64,000 bases of DNA from Gluconacetobacter sacchari (GTDB lineage Bacteria > Pseudomonadota > Alphaproteobacteria > Acetobacterales > Acetobacteraceae): contig NZ_JABEQJ010000008.1 in the NCBI RefSeq assembly GCF_014174255.1, positions 1 to 64,000 of the forward strand. Reading direction: 5' to 3'. The position numbers were made by a program, and so were the translations under genes. Shown piece by piece: positions 1 to 9,079 of the stretch. The notes under the pieces are model-generated. The model searched no databases, was not told the origin of the DNA, and saw only the letters and a list, made by a program, of their open reading frames with translations. Numbering within the stretch: the first letter of the stretch is position 1; each line of letters opens with the position of its first letter.

Positions 1-170
1 ACATGATGGAGGACCCGCGTACCATCCGGTCCTGCACGCATCTGCTGTTCATCGCCAAGAACCTGGAGCGGATCGGCGACCATGCCACCAACATCGCCGA
101 ACGCGTCTATTTTGCCGCCACGGGCGAGCAACTGCCGGTCGTGAGGCCGCGCGGCCTCCCGGTGGTGTAA
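1..170 (+). CDS. phoU: Phosphate transport system regulator PhoU, C-terminal end (partial)
   Basis: The window opens inside a gene whose last 56 full codons can be read from position 3 to the TAA at 168-170. The text contains LFIAKNLERIGDHATNIAER, the conserved metal-binding helix of the second PhoU repeat (E/D..R.GDH..NIAE pattern). PhoU couples the PstSCAB transporter to the PhoR/PhoB two-component system and restrains PhoB activation when phosphate is plentiful. phoB follows after 10 bp on the same strand, so the two are probably cotranscribed. The 5' part, and perhaps pstCAB, lie outside the window. The identification rests on the motif plus the phoB-phoR context. Confidence 0.9.
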   Translation, partial: MMEDPRTIRSCTHLLFIAKNLERIGDHATNIAERVYFAATGEQLPVVRPRGLPVV

Positions 171-180
171 CGGAAGCGGG

Positions 181-912
181 ATGATGTCGGGCACGATGAT
201 GGAGACGGGCGAGGATGCGGGGGCGCGCAGGCCCTATATCCTGGTGGTCGAGGATGACGACGCGCTGCTGATGCTGGTGCGGTACAATCTGGAAAAGCTG
301 GGTTACGAGGTCGGGGTGGCCGAGGACGGCAACCAGGCGCTGGCGCGGGTGGCGGAGCGCCGGCCCGACCTGATGATCCTGGACTGGATGCTGCCCGGCC
401 TGTCGGGGCTGGATGTGTGCCGGCGGCTGCGCGAGCAGGAGGTGACCCGGGGGTTGCCGATCCTGATGCTGACCGCGCGGGCCGGCGAGGCCGACAATAT
501 TCGCGGCCTGGATGTCGGTGCCGACGATTATGTCGTCAAACCTCTCAGCATCGAGGCGTTGCAGGCGCGCATCCGCGCCCTGCTGCGGCGGGCGCCGCCG
601 CTGGAGCAGGTGCTGCGCTTTGCCGACCTGACGATGGATACCGTTGCCCATCGGGTCGAGCGCAACGGGCGGACGCTGGCGCTGGGCCCAACGGAATACC
701 GGATCCTGGAGTTCTTCCTGCGCCATCCGCGCCAGGTCTTCTCGCGCGAGGACCTGTTGCAGCGGGTGTGGGAGCGGGGGGTCCATGTGGAACTGCGCAC
801 CGTCGACGTGCATATCCGTCGCCTGCGCCTGATCCTGAACGGGCCGGGCGAGGGCGATGTCGTCCGCACCGTGCGGGCCGCCGGCTATGCCCTGGATGAT
901 CCGCGCCCCTGA
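181..912 (+). CDS. phoB: Phosphate regulon response regulator PhoB
   Basis: This 243-residue OmpR/PhoB-family response regulator has an N-terminal receiver domain (about residues 18-132). It shows the acidic cluster at E24-D27, the phosphoacceptor D68 in LMILDWMLPG, a switch Thr at about 98, and the conserved Lys120 in ADDYVVKP. A C-terminal winged-helix DNA-binding domain (about 145-240) contains the recognition-helix text ELRTVDVHIRRLR. When phosphorylated by PhoR it binds Pho boxes; two such boxes are visible downstream at 2196-2213 and 3525-3542. GGAAG lies just before the ATG at 181. Internal ATGs at 196 and 199 are possible alternative starts. phoU is upstream and phoR follows after 39 bp. 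Confidence 0.93.
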   Translation: MMSGTMMETGEDAGARRPYILVVEDDDALLMLVRYNLEKLGYEVGVAEDGNQALARVAERRPDLMILDWMLPGLSGLDVCRRLREQEVTRGLPILMLTARAGEADNIRGLDVGADDYVVKPLSIEALQARIRALLRRAPPLEQVLRFADLTMDTVAHRVERNGRTLALGPTEYRILEFFLRHPRQVFSREDLLQRVWERGVHVELRTVDVHIRRLRLILNGPGEGDVVRTVRAAGYALDDPRP

Positions 913-951
913 TCGCGCCGCCCGCGCGCCTGTCGGGACGGGAGTTGAGCC

Positions 952-2250
952 ATGTCCGTCCTAGCGGTCGAAAACATCGTGGCGGCTTTGGGTGCGCTGG
1001 CGGCCGGCGCGCTGGGGTGGCGCCTGGTCGTCGGCCGGCGCGCCGCGACCCTGTCGATGGCGGGGGGGGATTCCGTCCACGCGGTGCCGCCCTCGGCCAC
1101 CGTCCTGTCGCGCATGTTCGAGACGCTGGACCTGGTGCCGGCGGCGATTCTGGTGCTGGATGCCGGAGGGCGCATCCTGCATGCGGGGCCCGGCGCGTGG
1201 GAATTGTTCGGCGACAGCCTGGGCGCGATCATGCGGCATCCGGCCGCGCTGTCGGCGGTGCTGGGATTGTGCGATGGCGACCGGGCCGAGATGGATATGA
1301 TGCTGGACGTGCCGATCCGCCGCGCGGTGCGCGGGCAGTTCCGCCGGATCAGCATCGGGCCGGGGCAGTCGGTGGTGCTGGCGACCTTGCAGGATGGCAG
1401 CGAGCGCGACGCGCTGGAGCGCATGCGGACCGATTTCGTGGCCTATGCCAGCCATGAACTGCGCACCCCGCTGGCGGCGCTGACGGGCTTTATCGAGACG
1501 CTGCGCGGGCCGGCGGCGGACGATCCGCCGGCGCAGCAGCGCTTTCTGGAGGTGATGGCCGGCCAGGCGGCGCGGATGCAGCGCCTGCTGGACCGGCTGC
1601 TGATGCTGTCGCGGGTGCAGATGATCGAGCATCGCAAGCCGCGCGGCACGGTCAGCCCCGCCACCATCGTCGCGCGGGTGCGCGACGAGGCGGCGCCCCT
1701 GCTGGAAGCGGGGCCGGCCAGCCTGGAGATCGACCTGGCCCCCGGCCTGCCGGACTTTGCCGGCGATGCCGACCAGGTGGTGCAGGTGCTGCTGAACCTG
1801 GTCGAGAACGCGATCAAATATGGTTCGGCCGAACGTGATCGCGGGGTGACGATCGGCCTGCGCGTGCGCCAGATGGTGCCGGCGGCGCTGATGGGTGTGA
1901 TGGGGGCGGGCAAGGTGCATGGCGTGGGGTCGGGCGAGGGAAGCGTCCGCCAGGGGGTGGCCTTTACCGTGGCCGACAATGGGCCGGGGATAGAGGCGCG
2001 GCACCTGCCGCGCCTGACCGAGCGTTTCTATCGCGTCGAGGGCAGTTCGACCCGGCGGACCGGAACCGGGCTGGGGCTGGCGATCGTCAAGCATATCATC
2101 GACCGGCATGACGGGCGGCTGACGGTCGAAAGCCGGGTGGGGCACGGGACGGCCTTTACGGTGTGGTTCCCGTTCGGGGATGGCGTGTCTTTGAAACGTC
2201 ATGAAACTGTCATAGACACATCATGCCCCCAGCCGGCCGATCCGGGCTAG
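952..2250 (+). CDS. phoR: Phosphate regulon sensor histidine kinase PhoR
   Basis: This 432-residue histidine kinase has one hydrophobic N-terminal segment (about residues 5-27) and a PAS-like domain (about 53-150, starting near LVPAAILVLDAGGRIL). The HisKA domain carries the phosphoacceptor His168 in YASHELRTPL. The HATPase domain shows an N box with Asn286 (LVENAIKYG), a G1 box DNGPGI at 342 and a G2 box GTGLGLAI at 371. In the PhoR family it phosphorylates PhoB during phosphate limitation under PhoU/Pst control. Only one clear membrane segment is seen and there is no periplasmic sensor domain, as is usual for PhoR. GGGAG sits about 10 bp before the ATG. Its 3' end contains the Pho box that serves pstS. 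Confidence 0.9.
   Translation: MSVLAVENIVAALGALAAGALGWRLVVGRRAATLSMAGGDSVHAVPPSATVLSRMFETLDLVPAAILVLDAGGRILHAGPGAWELFGDSLGAIMRHPAALSAVLGLCDGDRAEMDMMLDVPIRRAVRGQFRRISIGPGQSVVLATLQDGSERDALERMRTDFVAYASHELRTPLAALTGFIETLRGPAADDPPAQQRFLEVMAGQAARMQRLLDRLLMLSRVQMIEHRKPRGTVSPATIVARVRDEAAPLLEAGPASLEIDLAPGLPDFAGDADQVVQVLLNLVENAIKYGSAERDRGVTIGLRVRQMVPAALMGVMGAGKVHGVGSGEGSVRQGVAFTVADNGPGIEARHLPRLTERFYRVEGSSTRRTGTGLGLAIVKHIIDRHDGRLTVESRVGHGTAFTVWFPFGDGVSLKRHETVIDTSCPQPADPG
2196..2213 (+). promoter_or_regulatory. Pho box upstream of pstS
   Basis: Two direct 7-mers, ACGTCAT (2196-2202) and CTGTCAT (2207-2213), are separated by GAAA, giving the 11-bp period of PhoB sites (consensus CTGTCAT-N4-CTGTCAT). The box lies inside the last codons of phoR, 114 bp before the pstS ATG. 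pstS therefore probably has its own PhoB-activated promoter in addition to any read-through from phoR. Confidence 0.75.
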
Positions 2251-2326
2251 GAGGAAAGTGCCCGGGATGGCGCCTTGCCGCTGCCCCGGATTTCTGTCTG
2301 TCACGCTCGTTCAGGAACGGAACCCG

Positions 2327-3331
2327 ATGCGTCGTCCTGTCAAATTCCTTGCCGCCCTCATGGTTGCGGCTGGCCCGGCTGCCCTTTCCGTGGCGCATGC
2401 CGCCGACATCACCGGAGCCGGCTCCAGCTTCGCCGCTCCGATTTACGAAGCCTGGGGCGCGGCCGCCAAGAACGCTACCGGCGTGGCCGTGAACTACCAG
2501 AGTGTCGGCTCCAGCGCCGGTCAGAACCAGATCCTGGCCGGGACGGTCGATTTCGGCGCCTCCGACGCCCCGATGGACGCGGCCAAGCTGGAAAAGGGCT
2601 CGCTGTTCCAGTTCCCGACCGTGATGGGCGGCATCGTTCCGGTGGTGAACGTGCCGGGCGTGAGCGCCAACGCGCTGCGCCTGACGGGCGACGTGCTGGC
2701 CGATATCTATGCCGGCACCATCTCGTCGTGGAACGACCCCCGGATCGTGGCGCTGAACCCGGGCCTGAAGCTGCCGGACCTGCCCATCGCGACGGTGCAT
2801 CGCGCCGACGGGTCGGGCACGACCTTCGTGTTTACCTCGTACCTGTCGCGTGAATCGCAGTCGTGGCATGACGCGGCCGGTGCCGGCAGCTCGATCGCCT
2901 GGCCGGGCGGCGTGGGCGCGCGCGGCAATGATGGCGTCGCGGCCTCGGTCCGCAACACCGAAGGCGGCATCGGCTATGTCGAATATGCCTATGCCAGCCG
3001 CAACCACATGACGACGGTGCAGCTTAAGAGCAAGGCCGGTGATTTCGTCACCGCCGACCTGAGCAGCTTCGCCAAGGCCGCCGAGGCCGCCGATTGGAAG
3101 GGCGCGACCAATTTCGCGGTCGACCTGCTGGATACGCCGGGCCAGGGCGCGTGGCCGATCGTCTCGGCGACCTACGTGCTGGTGCCGAAGCCGCCGAAGG
3201 ATGCGGCCAAGGGTACCGCGGTGCGGAAATTCTTTGGCTGGGCCTTCGACAATGGCGATTCGGCTGCCCGCCGCTTGGATTATGTCGTCCTGCCGGCTTC
3301 GGTGAAGGCTGCCGTGCGCGCCGCCTGGTAA
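2327..3331 (+). CDS. pstS: Phosphate ABC transporter periplasmic binding protein PstS
   Basis: This 334-residue protein has a Sec signal peptide (MRRPVKFLAALMVAAGPAAL, cleavage near AHA-AD at about residue 25). The mature start DITGAGSSFAAPIYEAW is the PstS signature that forms the phosphate pocket. Further pocket elements visible are SVGSSAGQNQI, FGASDAPM and HRADGSGTTFVF. The ATG at 2327 was chosen because it gives a complete signal peptide and is preceded by AGGAA; an in-frame upstream start at 2258 would add an implausible 23-residue leader. It follows phoR with its own Pho box and ends at a strong terminator, so it is at least partly a single transcription unit. The permease and ATPase genes are not in the window. 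Confidence 0.93.
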   Translation: MRRPVKFLAALMVAAGPAALSVAHAADITGAGSSFAAPIYEAWGAAAKNATGVAVNYQSVGSSAGQNQILAGTVDFGASDAPMDAAKLEKGSLFQFPTVMGGIVPVVNVPGVSANALRLTGDVLADIYAGTISSWNDPRIVALNPGLKLPDLPIATVHRADGSGTTFVFTSYLSRESQSWHDAAGAGSSIAWPGGVGARGNDGVAASVRNTEGGIGYVEYAYASRNHMTTVQLKSKAGDFVTADLSSFAKAAEAADWKGATNFAVDLLDTPGQGAWPIVSATYVLVPKPPKDAAKGTAVRKFFGWAFDNGDSAARRLDYVVLPASVKAAVRAAW

Positions 3332-3355
3332 CGGCGACGCTCCATCCGGTTATGG

Positions 3356-3389
3356 AAAAGGCGGGGGCCCCGGGTCCCCGCCTTTTTTA
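3356..3389 (+). terminator. Rho-independent terminator of pstS
   Basis: An 11-bp perfect stem, AAAAGGCGGGG (3356-3366) with CCCCGCCTTTT (3376-3386), has a 9-nt loop and is followed by a T run. It lies 25 bp after the pstS stop codon. Confidence 0.9.
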
Positions 3390-3524
3390 TTTGTAGTGAC
3401 GGGATCGGGGAAAAATAATTCTGTCATGTTCTTCATGTGTGTTTTATCGCCTGTCGTTCCATGGACGATGTTGTTTTTAGGGCACAGTGATTAATTCTAT
3501 TTATTTTCAATTGTTTGCGGCGTT

Positions 3525-3542
3525 TTGTCATCGATCTGTCAT
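3525..3542 (+). promoter_or_regulatory. Pho box upstream of the porin gene
   Basis: TTGTCAT (3525-3531), the spacer CGAT, and CTGTCAT (3536-3542) form a near-perfect PhoB site with an 11-bp period, 81 bp before the porin ATG at 3623. The surrounding 3390-3622 stretch is AT-rich compared with the genes and carries an extra half-site CTGTCAT at 3421-3427. I see no gene in that intergenic region. Confidence 0.8.
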
Positions 3543-3622
3543 ACAACAGTTATAAAATCATCACACCGCAAAAGGATGGTCCAGTTTACGAAGTCGTCAT
3601 CTTCTTCTTTGGAACGGATGAT

Positions 3623-5326
3623 ATGCGTCTTCGATCCTCTCTTTCCGCCCTGTTCTGCACCACCGCATTGCTGGGCACTGTCTCGTTCATTCATCCGGCA
3701 GCGGCCGCCGACTCGCAGGATGCGCAATTGCGTGAACTGCGCAGGGAAATGCTGGAGATGCGGAGCCAGATCAAGGCGCTGAGATCGCGCCTGAACGAGC
3801 CCGACAGGAACACGCGGACCGCCCGGGTGGCGGAAGCGGCGCATCGTTCCGAAATGTCCAACCGCATGGCGCATGATATCCATATCGGCGAGCCGGCCCT
3901 GCCGAGCGTCGGCGTGCTGAACGCGTCGGGCGCCGGGACGCCGCCGTCGGATCGCGCGGTGGTGGAATCCTGGAAGGATTTCCAGGCCGCTTCGCAGAGC
4001 GACGAGGAAGTCGCGGTCGGCGGGATGAAGATCGGCTTCCCCAAAGGGCGCTTCACGGTCCAGTCGAAGGATGGCGAATATGCGCTGTCGATCGGCCTGG
4101 CCTTCCATGAGGATTTTGGTGGCTTCATCACCAACAATCCGCGCAGCAGCGGCAATATCCATGAGGCGAAGGGCGCGTTCAACAGCTTTACGACCAACCA
4201 GCGCCGCCTGCGCATTCCCTTCATGTTCCGCTACAAGAACTGGGTCGCCGCGGTCACCCCGGATTTCGGCGCCAACCACAATGACGGCTATGTCGGGCTG
4301 TATGAAGGCAACCTGAACTATACCGGCCTGCGCAACACCATCCTGACGGTCGGCTACTTCCAGCCGCGCGTGACCGAGGAAGACGCGGAAAGCTCCAACG
4401 ACTTCTTCACGCTCGAGCGTCCGAGCATCACCGACATGGTGCGCAACATCGCCGCCGGTGACGCCCGCTTCAGCGTCGGCGGCCTGCATTACGAAAAGCG
4501 CTGGTGGATCGCCGGGTATTTCACCGGACAGGAATGGGGCCATCGGAACCCCTCCGATAACGGCGCCACCTATTATGGCGGCGGCAGCGGCGCCGTCGTC
4601 GACAGCCAGACCGGCGGCGTGTTCCGCGTTGCCGGCCGGCCGGTCGCGACAAAGAACTGGGATGTGCATCTGGGCACCTCGGCGATGTCCGCCTTCAAGG
4701 TGCAGGGCACGGGCACCAACAACCGCACGACCTCGTTCGGCCAGCGCCCCGAGTTCGATATCGGTGAAGGCAGCATGGCCGCCACCGGCGCGATTCCCTT
4801 CGTCTCGCATATCTGGGCGGCCGGGCCGGAACTGGGCGTTCGCTGGAACCGCCTGCTCGTGAAGGGTGAGTATTATCACGTCGGGGTCGAGCGGTCGCAG
4901 GGCCTGCCGACGCTGGGCTTCCAGGGTTGGTATGGTGCCGCCGCCTATACCATCTTCGGCACGCCGCGCATGTATAACGTCAAGGAAGGCGCCTGGGGCG
5001 CGCCGGGCGTGAAGGAGACGGAGGAGTTCGATCCGGCGCACGACAAATGGGGTGCCCTGGAAGTCGTCGGCCACTACAGCGTGATCGACCTGAATTCCAA
5101 CGCCAACGACCCGTCGGCGCGTGCCGGCAGCAAGATGTACAACTATTACGGCGTGAACGGTGGCCAGCAGACGGTCTGGCAGGGTGGCCTGAACTGGTAT
5201 CCGAACCGCCATTTCGCGATCAAGGCGGACTACAGCCACTTCATCGTGTCGCGCAGCCAGCAGGCGACCAACACGCTGGGCCGCACCGGCGACTCGGTCG
5301 AGGCCCGGGTGCAGGCGACGTTCTGA
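3623..5326 (+). CDS. Phosphate-regulated outer-membrane porin (OprO/OprP-type)
   Basis: The product is 567 residues. It has a signal peptide (from MRLRSSLSALFCTTALLGTV to about PAAAADS), then a short heptad-like helix rich in R, E and L (about residues 33-60) typical of trimeric porins of this class. A long region of alternating aromatic and polar strands follows and ends in RVQATF, a C-terminal aromatic as used for BAM insertion. Size and layout fit the phosphate-selective porin O/P family. The Pho box at 3525-3542 makes phosphate or polyphosphate uptake the likely role, although selectivity cannot be read from the sequence. The frame is open from 3515, but the ATG at 3623 starts the signal peptide. 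A terminator follows. Confidence 0.8.
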   Translation: MRLRSSLSALFCTTALLGTVSFIHPAAAADSQDAQLRELRREMLEMRSQIKALRSRLNEPDRNTRTARVAEAAHRSEMSNRMAHDIHIGEPALPSVGVLNASGAGTPPSDRAVVESWKDFQAASQSDEEVAVGGMKIGFPKGRFTVQSKDGEYALSIGLAFHEDFGGFITNNPRSSGNIHEAKGAFNSFTTNQRRLRIPFMFRYKNWVAAVTPDFGANHNDGYVGLYEGNLNYTGLRNTILTVGYFQPRVTEEDAESSNDFFTLERPSITDMVRNIAAGDARFSVGGLHYEKRWWIAGYFTGQEWGHRNPSDNGATYYGGGSGAVVDSQTGGVFRVAGRPVATKNWDVHLGTSAMSAFKVQGTGTNNRTTSFGQRPEFDIGEGSMAATGAIPFVSHIWAAGPELGVRWNRLLVKGEYYHVGVERSQGLPTLGFQGWYGAAAYTIFGTPRMYNVKEGAWGAPGVKETEEFDPAHDKWGALEVVGHYSVIDLNSNANDPSARAGSKMYNYYGVNGGQQTVWQGGLNWYPNRHFAIKADYSHFIVSRSQQATNTLGRTGDSVEARVQATF

Positions 5327-5388
5327 GCAGACGACGGGAGAGAGCCGCGTCTGCGCGGATCTCTCCCCGGGAACGGGACCATGGCGAA

Positions 5389-5421
5389 GGGCGCGCGGCA
5401 TCCGGTCCGCGCGCCCTTTTT
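5389..5421 (+). terminator. Terminator between the porin and LysR genes
   Basis: A 10-bp stem, GGGCGCGCGG (5389-5398) with CCGCGCGCCC (5407-5416), is followed by five T. It lies between the convergent porin and LysR genes and can serve the plus-strand transcript; the reverse direction lacks a matching T run. A second hairpin with GGGAGAGA and TCTCTCCC arms lies upstream at about 5337-5367. Confidence 0.8.
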
Positions 5422-5425
5422 CCAT

Positions 5426-6427
5426 TCAGGTTTCGCGATGGCGGGCTTCGTCGAGCGCCTTGCGAAACGCGTTGACCATCAGGCTGTTCTCGGCCTCTTT
5501 CTTGACCACGAAATGGAGCTGGGTCGAGAGCGGCGGCAGGTCCGTGCAGGCCAGCGGGCGCAGCCGGCCGTCGCGGACCATCGGGGCGGCGAAGGCGTCG
5601 GGCAGGAAGCCGATATACACGCCGGTCAGGATCAGCATCGCCCGTGCGTCGATCGTCTCGGCCGAGGCGGAGAAGGCCAGGCGGCGGCGGATGGCGGGCC
5701 AGTCGGACGCCGTGGCGGCGTCGGAGACGTCGATCAGGCGTTCGTTCTCCAGCATCGCCAGCGTCAGCGGGCCGTCATGGCCGAACAGGGCGTGCCGGCG
5801 GCCGCAATAGAGATGCAGCGTCTCGGTGACCAGGATGCTGGCGCTGAGGGCCGGCTGGTCCGTCGGCATCAGGGTGAGCGCCGCCGTCGCCCGGCCGTCG
5901 AGCAGGGCGTGCTCGATCTCGGCGGCCGAAGTCGAGGTCATGCTGATGAAGACTTGCGGGTGCTGGCGGGCGAAGATTTCCAGTGCCTGGATGATGCCGG
6001 TTTCGCCATAGACCAGCATGTTGTCGATGACGTAGAGCGCGAAGCGGCCGGACAGCACGCCGCTGGCGATATTGACGCGGTCGCGGAAGCGGTCGATGTC
6101 GCGCAGCAGGTCGTCCGTCGCCTCCAGCACCGCGCGGCCTTCCGGCGTCAGCGCGAAGCCGCCGCGTCCCCGGCGGCACAGGCGGATGCGCAGGCGCTGT
6201 TCCAGCGACGAGATGTCGATGCTGATCGACGATTTGCTCTTGCCCAGCGCCAGTTCGGCGGCGGCGAAGCCGCCGCGCGTGGCGACGGTGCGGAACACGC
6301 GCAGCAGGCGCAGGTCGACCTCGGCCAACTGGCCGGAGAAACCCTGGGGGGAGCGGGCCGGGGCGGCCCCATGCCGGGGGTCGGCCAAGGGAGCATCCTT
6401 CCTCTGTGCGAGGAAGGGGCATATCAT
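5426..6427 (-). CDS. LysR-family transcriptional regulator
   Basis: This 333-residue protein has a LysR winged helix-turn-helix near its N-terminus. The text VDLRLLRVFRTVATRGGFAA is followed by a helix-turn-helix ending in SSLEQRLRIRLCRRGRGG, then a periplasmic-binding-like effector domain (about residues 120-320). The roughly 35 residues before the helix-turn-helix are more than usual, so the true start may lie further in. The effector is not recognisable. It follows the CBS-domain gene after 36 bp on the same strand, so the two may be cotranscribed. It is not adjacent to an obvious divergent target operon. Confidence 0.8.
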   Translation of the reverse strand: MICPFLAQRKDAPLADPRHGAAPARSPQGFSGQLAEVDLRLLRVFRTVATRGGFAAAELALGKSKSSISIDISSLEQRLRIRLCRRGRGGFALTPEGRAVLEATDDLLRDIDRFRDRVNIASGVLSGRFALYVIDNMLVYGETGIIQALEIFARQHPQVFISMTSTSAAEIEHALLDGRATAALTLMPTDQPALSASILVTETLHLYCGRRHALFGHDGPLTLAMLENERLIDVSDAATASDWPAIRRRLAFSASAETIDARAMLILTGVYIGFLPDAFAAPMVRDGRLRPLACTDLPPLSTQLHFVVKKEAENSLMVNAFRKALDEARHRET

Positions 6428-6463
6428 GGCCGGGCGGCGGGCGCCATTTTCCGGCCCGGGCCG

Positions 6464-6943
6464 TCAGGAGGCGAAGGGGCGGGGCGACACCGAGGCGTGG
6501 CCGCCATCCTGCATGACGTAGGCGCGCATCTCGCGGGCCAGGGTCTCGGCTTCCTCCAGCCGCAATTTCACGATGTCGCCGATGCTGACCAGGCCGACCA
6601 GGGTGCCGCCGCCATCGAGGATCGGCACATGGCGGCTGTGCCGGCGGGTCATCTTGCGGGCGACCATGTGGATATCCTCCGACCGCGTCGCGGTCGGGAC
6701 CTCGCGGGTCATGATGTCCCGCGCCGCCAGGCGTTCGACGCCCGCGCCGTGACGCGCCAGGGCATCGACGATCGAGCGTTCCGAGACGAGGCCGGCGAGA
6801 TGGCCGGCGCCGTCGACGACCGGGACCGCGCCGATGCGGCGTTCGACCAGCAGGCGGGCGATCGCCGCGACGGGCTCGTCGGGCTCGACGGTGACGACGG
6901 CCGCGCCTTTCTCGTTGAGGATGTGCAGGACGGGGATGCTCAT
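6464..6943 (-). CDS. CBS-domain protein (paired CBS module)
   Basis: This 159-residue soluble protein is made almost entirely of two CBS motifs. The first (about residues 8-60) contains IARLLVERRIGAVPVVDGAG, and the second (about 75-130) contains RKMTRRHSRHVPILDGGG followed by LVGLVSIGDIVK. Such stand-alone pairs bind adenine nucleotides and act as energy or redox sensors; the partner cannot be inferred. The ATG at 6943 is preceded by AGGAAG at good spacing and was preferred over an in-frame start 33 bp upstream. It is divergent from ilvD across 232 bp in which I see no other gene. Confidence 0.85.
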   Translation of the reverse strand: MSIPVLHILNEKGAAVVTVEPDEPVAAIARLLVERRIGAVPVVDGAGHLAGLVSERSIVDALARHGAGVERLAARDIMTREVPTATRSEDIHMVARKMTRRHSRHVPILDGGGTLVGLVSIGDIVKLRLEEAETLAREMRAYVMQDGGHASVSPRPFAS

Positions 6944-7175
6944 CGGGTGTCTTCCTGTGATTGCTCCACGCTTCATGGGTGGCGTGGCGTGCCGTCGAAG
7001 GTGGCGTTTTTCGGCCCGGGCGCAATGGCGCGCGCGGTCATATCGGTGTGAGGGCGCCCTGGTGCTTCACGGCGGGGGGGAACGTCTCATATAAGGGGGG
7101 CGCGCCGGGATGCGGCGTAGCGCGGGTGTTCGCGTCGCGACCGCCCGGCCCCTGTCCGGAAAGGCTTTCGAGATC

Positions 7176-9032
7176 ATGCCCGCCTATCGTTCCCGCACCA
7201 CGACGCATGGCCGCAACATGGCGGGGGCCCGCAGCCTGTGGCGCGCCACGGGCATGCAGGAGTCCGATTTCGGCAAGCCGATCATCGCCATCGCCAATTC
7301 CTTCACCCAGTTCGTGCCCGGGCATGTCCATCTGAAGGATCTGGGGCAGCTCGTGGCCGGCGCGGTGGCCGAGGCGGGGGGAATCGGCCGGGAATTCAAT
7401 ACCATCGCGGTCGATGACGGCATTGCCATGGGGCATGGCGGCATGCTGTACAGCCTGCCCTCGCGCGAGCTGATCGCCGATGCGGTGGAATATATGTGCA
7501 ATGCCCACTGCGCCGACGCGCTGGTGTGCATCAGCAATTGCGACAAGATCACGCCCGGGATGCTGATGGCCGCGATGCGGCTGAACATTCCGACCATCTT
7601 CATCTCCGGCGGCCCGATGGAGGCCGGACGGGTGACGACGGGGGGGATCGAGCGCCATGTGGACCTGGTGACGTCGATGGTCTCGGCCGCCGATCCGCGC
7701 GTCAGCGATGCCGAGTCCGAATCGATCGAGCGGTCGGCCTGCCCGACCTGCGGATCGTGCTCGGGGATGTTCACCGCCAATTCGATGAACTGCCTGACCG
7801 AGGCGCTGGGCCTGGCGCTGCCGGGCAATGGCAGCCTGGTGGCGACCCATGCCGACCGGCGGGATCTGTTCCTGGAGGCCGGGCGGCGGATCGTGGGCCT
7901 GGCGCGCCGCTGGTACGAGCAGGACGATGCCGGCGTTCTGCCGCGCGGCATCGCCACCATGGCCGCGTTCGAGAACGCGATGACGGTCGACATCGCCATG
8001 GGGGGCTCGACCAACACCGTGCTGCACCTGCTGGCCGCCGCCCATGAGGGCGAGGTGCCCTTTACCATGGCCGATATCGACCGGCTGTCGCGCCGGGTGC
8101 CGCATCTGTGCAAGGTCGCGCCGTCGAAGGCCGACGTGCATATGGAAGACGTGCATCATGCGGGCGGGGTGTTCGCCATCATGGGCGAGCTGGACCGGCT
8201 GGGGCTGCTGCATCGCGAGGTGTCGATGGTGCATGCGCGCTCGCTGGCCCAGGCGCTGGAGCAGTGGGACGTGGCGGCGCCCGAGGCGCGGGAGGCGGCG
8301 CGGACGCTGTTCCGCGCCGCGCCGGGCGGGGTGCGGACCACGCAGGCATTCTCGCAGGCCAGCCGGTATCACGCGCTGGACCTGGACCGGGCGGAGGGGG
8401 CGATTCGCGACGGGGCGCATGCCTTCAGCCAGGATGGCGGGCTGGCGGTGCTGTACGGCAACATCGCCGAGGACGGCGCGATCGTGAAGACGGCGGGCGT
8501 GGCGGCGAACCTGCTGCGCTTCAAGGGTCCGGCGCGGATCTTCGAGAGCCAGGACGATGCCGTGTCGGCGATCCTGGGCAACCGGATCGTGGCGGGCGAC
8601 GTGGTGGTGATCCGCTATGAGGGGCCCAAGGGCGGGCCGGGGATGCAGGAGATGCTGTACCCGACCAGCTACCTGAAATCGAAGGGGCTGGCGGAATCCT
8701 GCGCGCTGATTACCGACGGGCGGTTCTCGGGCGGGAGTTCGGGCCTGTCGATCGGCCATATTTCGCCCGAGGCGGCGGAAGGCGGGGCGATCGGCCTGCT
8801 GCGCGAGGGCGACCTCATCGAGATCGACATTCCCGGCCGGGTGCTGCGCGTCGACCTGCCGGACGCCGAACTGTCCGCGCGGCGGCTGCGGATGGACGAG
8901 GCGGGGGAGGCGGCGTGGCAGCCCGTGCGCACCCGCGCCGTATCGGTGGCGTTGCAGGCCTATGCCGCGCTGACCACCAGCGCCGCGCGGGGCGCGGTGC
9001 GCGATGTGGGGCAGTTGCGCCGCCGCGGATAG
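7176..9032 (+). CDS. ilvD: Dihydroxy-acid dehydratase IlvD
   Basis: The product is 618 residues, the usual length of the family. It dehydrates 2,3-dihydroxy-isovalerate and 2,3-dihydroxy-3-methylvalerate in valine and isoleucine synthesis, using an Fe-S cluster and Mg2+. Visible signatures are [10 protein letters not shown], and [18 protein letters not shown] with its cluster cysteines. There is also [20 protein letters not shown] near the C-terminus, which is the IlvD/Edd signature 2 region. The ATG at 7176 gives the typical N-terminus [20 protein letters not shown]; the open frame from 7110 adds nothing recognisable. It appears monocistronic and is followed by a terminator. Confidence 0.95.
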   Translation: MPAYRSRTTTHGRNMAGARSLWRATGMQESDFGKPIIAIANSFTQFVPGHVHLKDLGQLVAGAVAEAGGIGREFNTIAVDDGIAMGHGGMLYSLPSRELIADAVEYMCNAHCADALVCISNCDKITPGMLMAAMRLNIPTIFISGGPMEAGRVTTGGIERHVDLVTSMVSAADPRVSDAESESIERSACPTCGSCSGMFTANSMNCLTEALGLALPGNGSLVATHADRRDLFLEAGRRIVGLARRWYEQDDAGVLPRGIATMAAFENAMTVDIAMGGSTNTVLHLLAAAHEGEVPFTMADIDRLSRRVPHLCKVAPSKADVHMEDVHHAGGVFAIMGELDRLGLLHREVSMVHARSLAQALEQWDVAAPEAREAARTLFRAAPGGVRTTQAFSQASRYHALDLDRAEGAIRDGAHAFSQDGGLAVLYGNIAEDGAIVKTAGVAANLLRFKGPARIFESQDDAVSAILGNRIVAGDVVVIRYEGPKGGPGMQEMLYPTSYLKSKGLAESCALITDGRFSGGSSGLSIGHISPEAAEGGAIGLLREGDLIEIDIPGRVLRVDLPDAELSARRLRMDEAGEAAWQPVRTRAVSVALQAYAALTTSAARGAVRDVGQLRRRG

Positions 9033-9048
9033 CGGGAGCGGCCGTGCG

Positions 9049-9079
9049 GGGCGCCGGGTGGACAGTCCGGCGCCCTTCT
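9049..9079 (+). terminator. Terminator of ilvD
   Basis: A 9-bp stem, GGGCGCCGG (9049-9057) with CCGGCGCCC (9067-9075), has a 9-nt loop followed by TTCTT. It lies 16 bp after the ilvD stop. Confidence 0.7.

Noticed and set aside
8151-8161. GTGCATCATGC, identical to part of the prophage late motif
   Set aside because: It lies inside ilvD coding sequence and lacks the rest of the motif and the GCAC arm, so it is a chance match.
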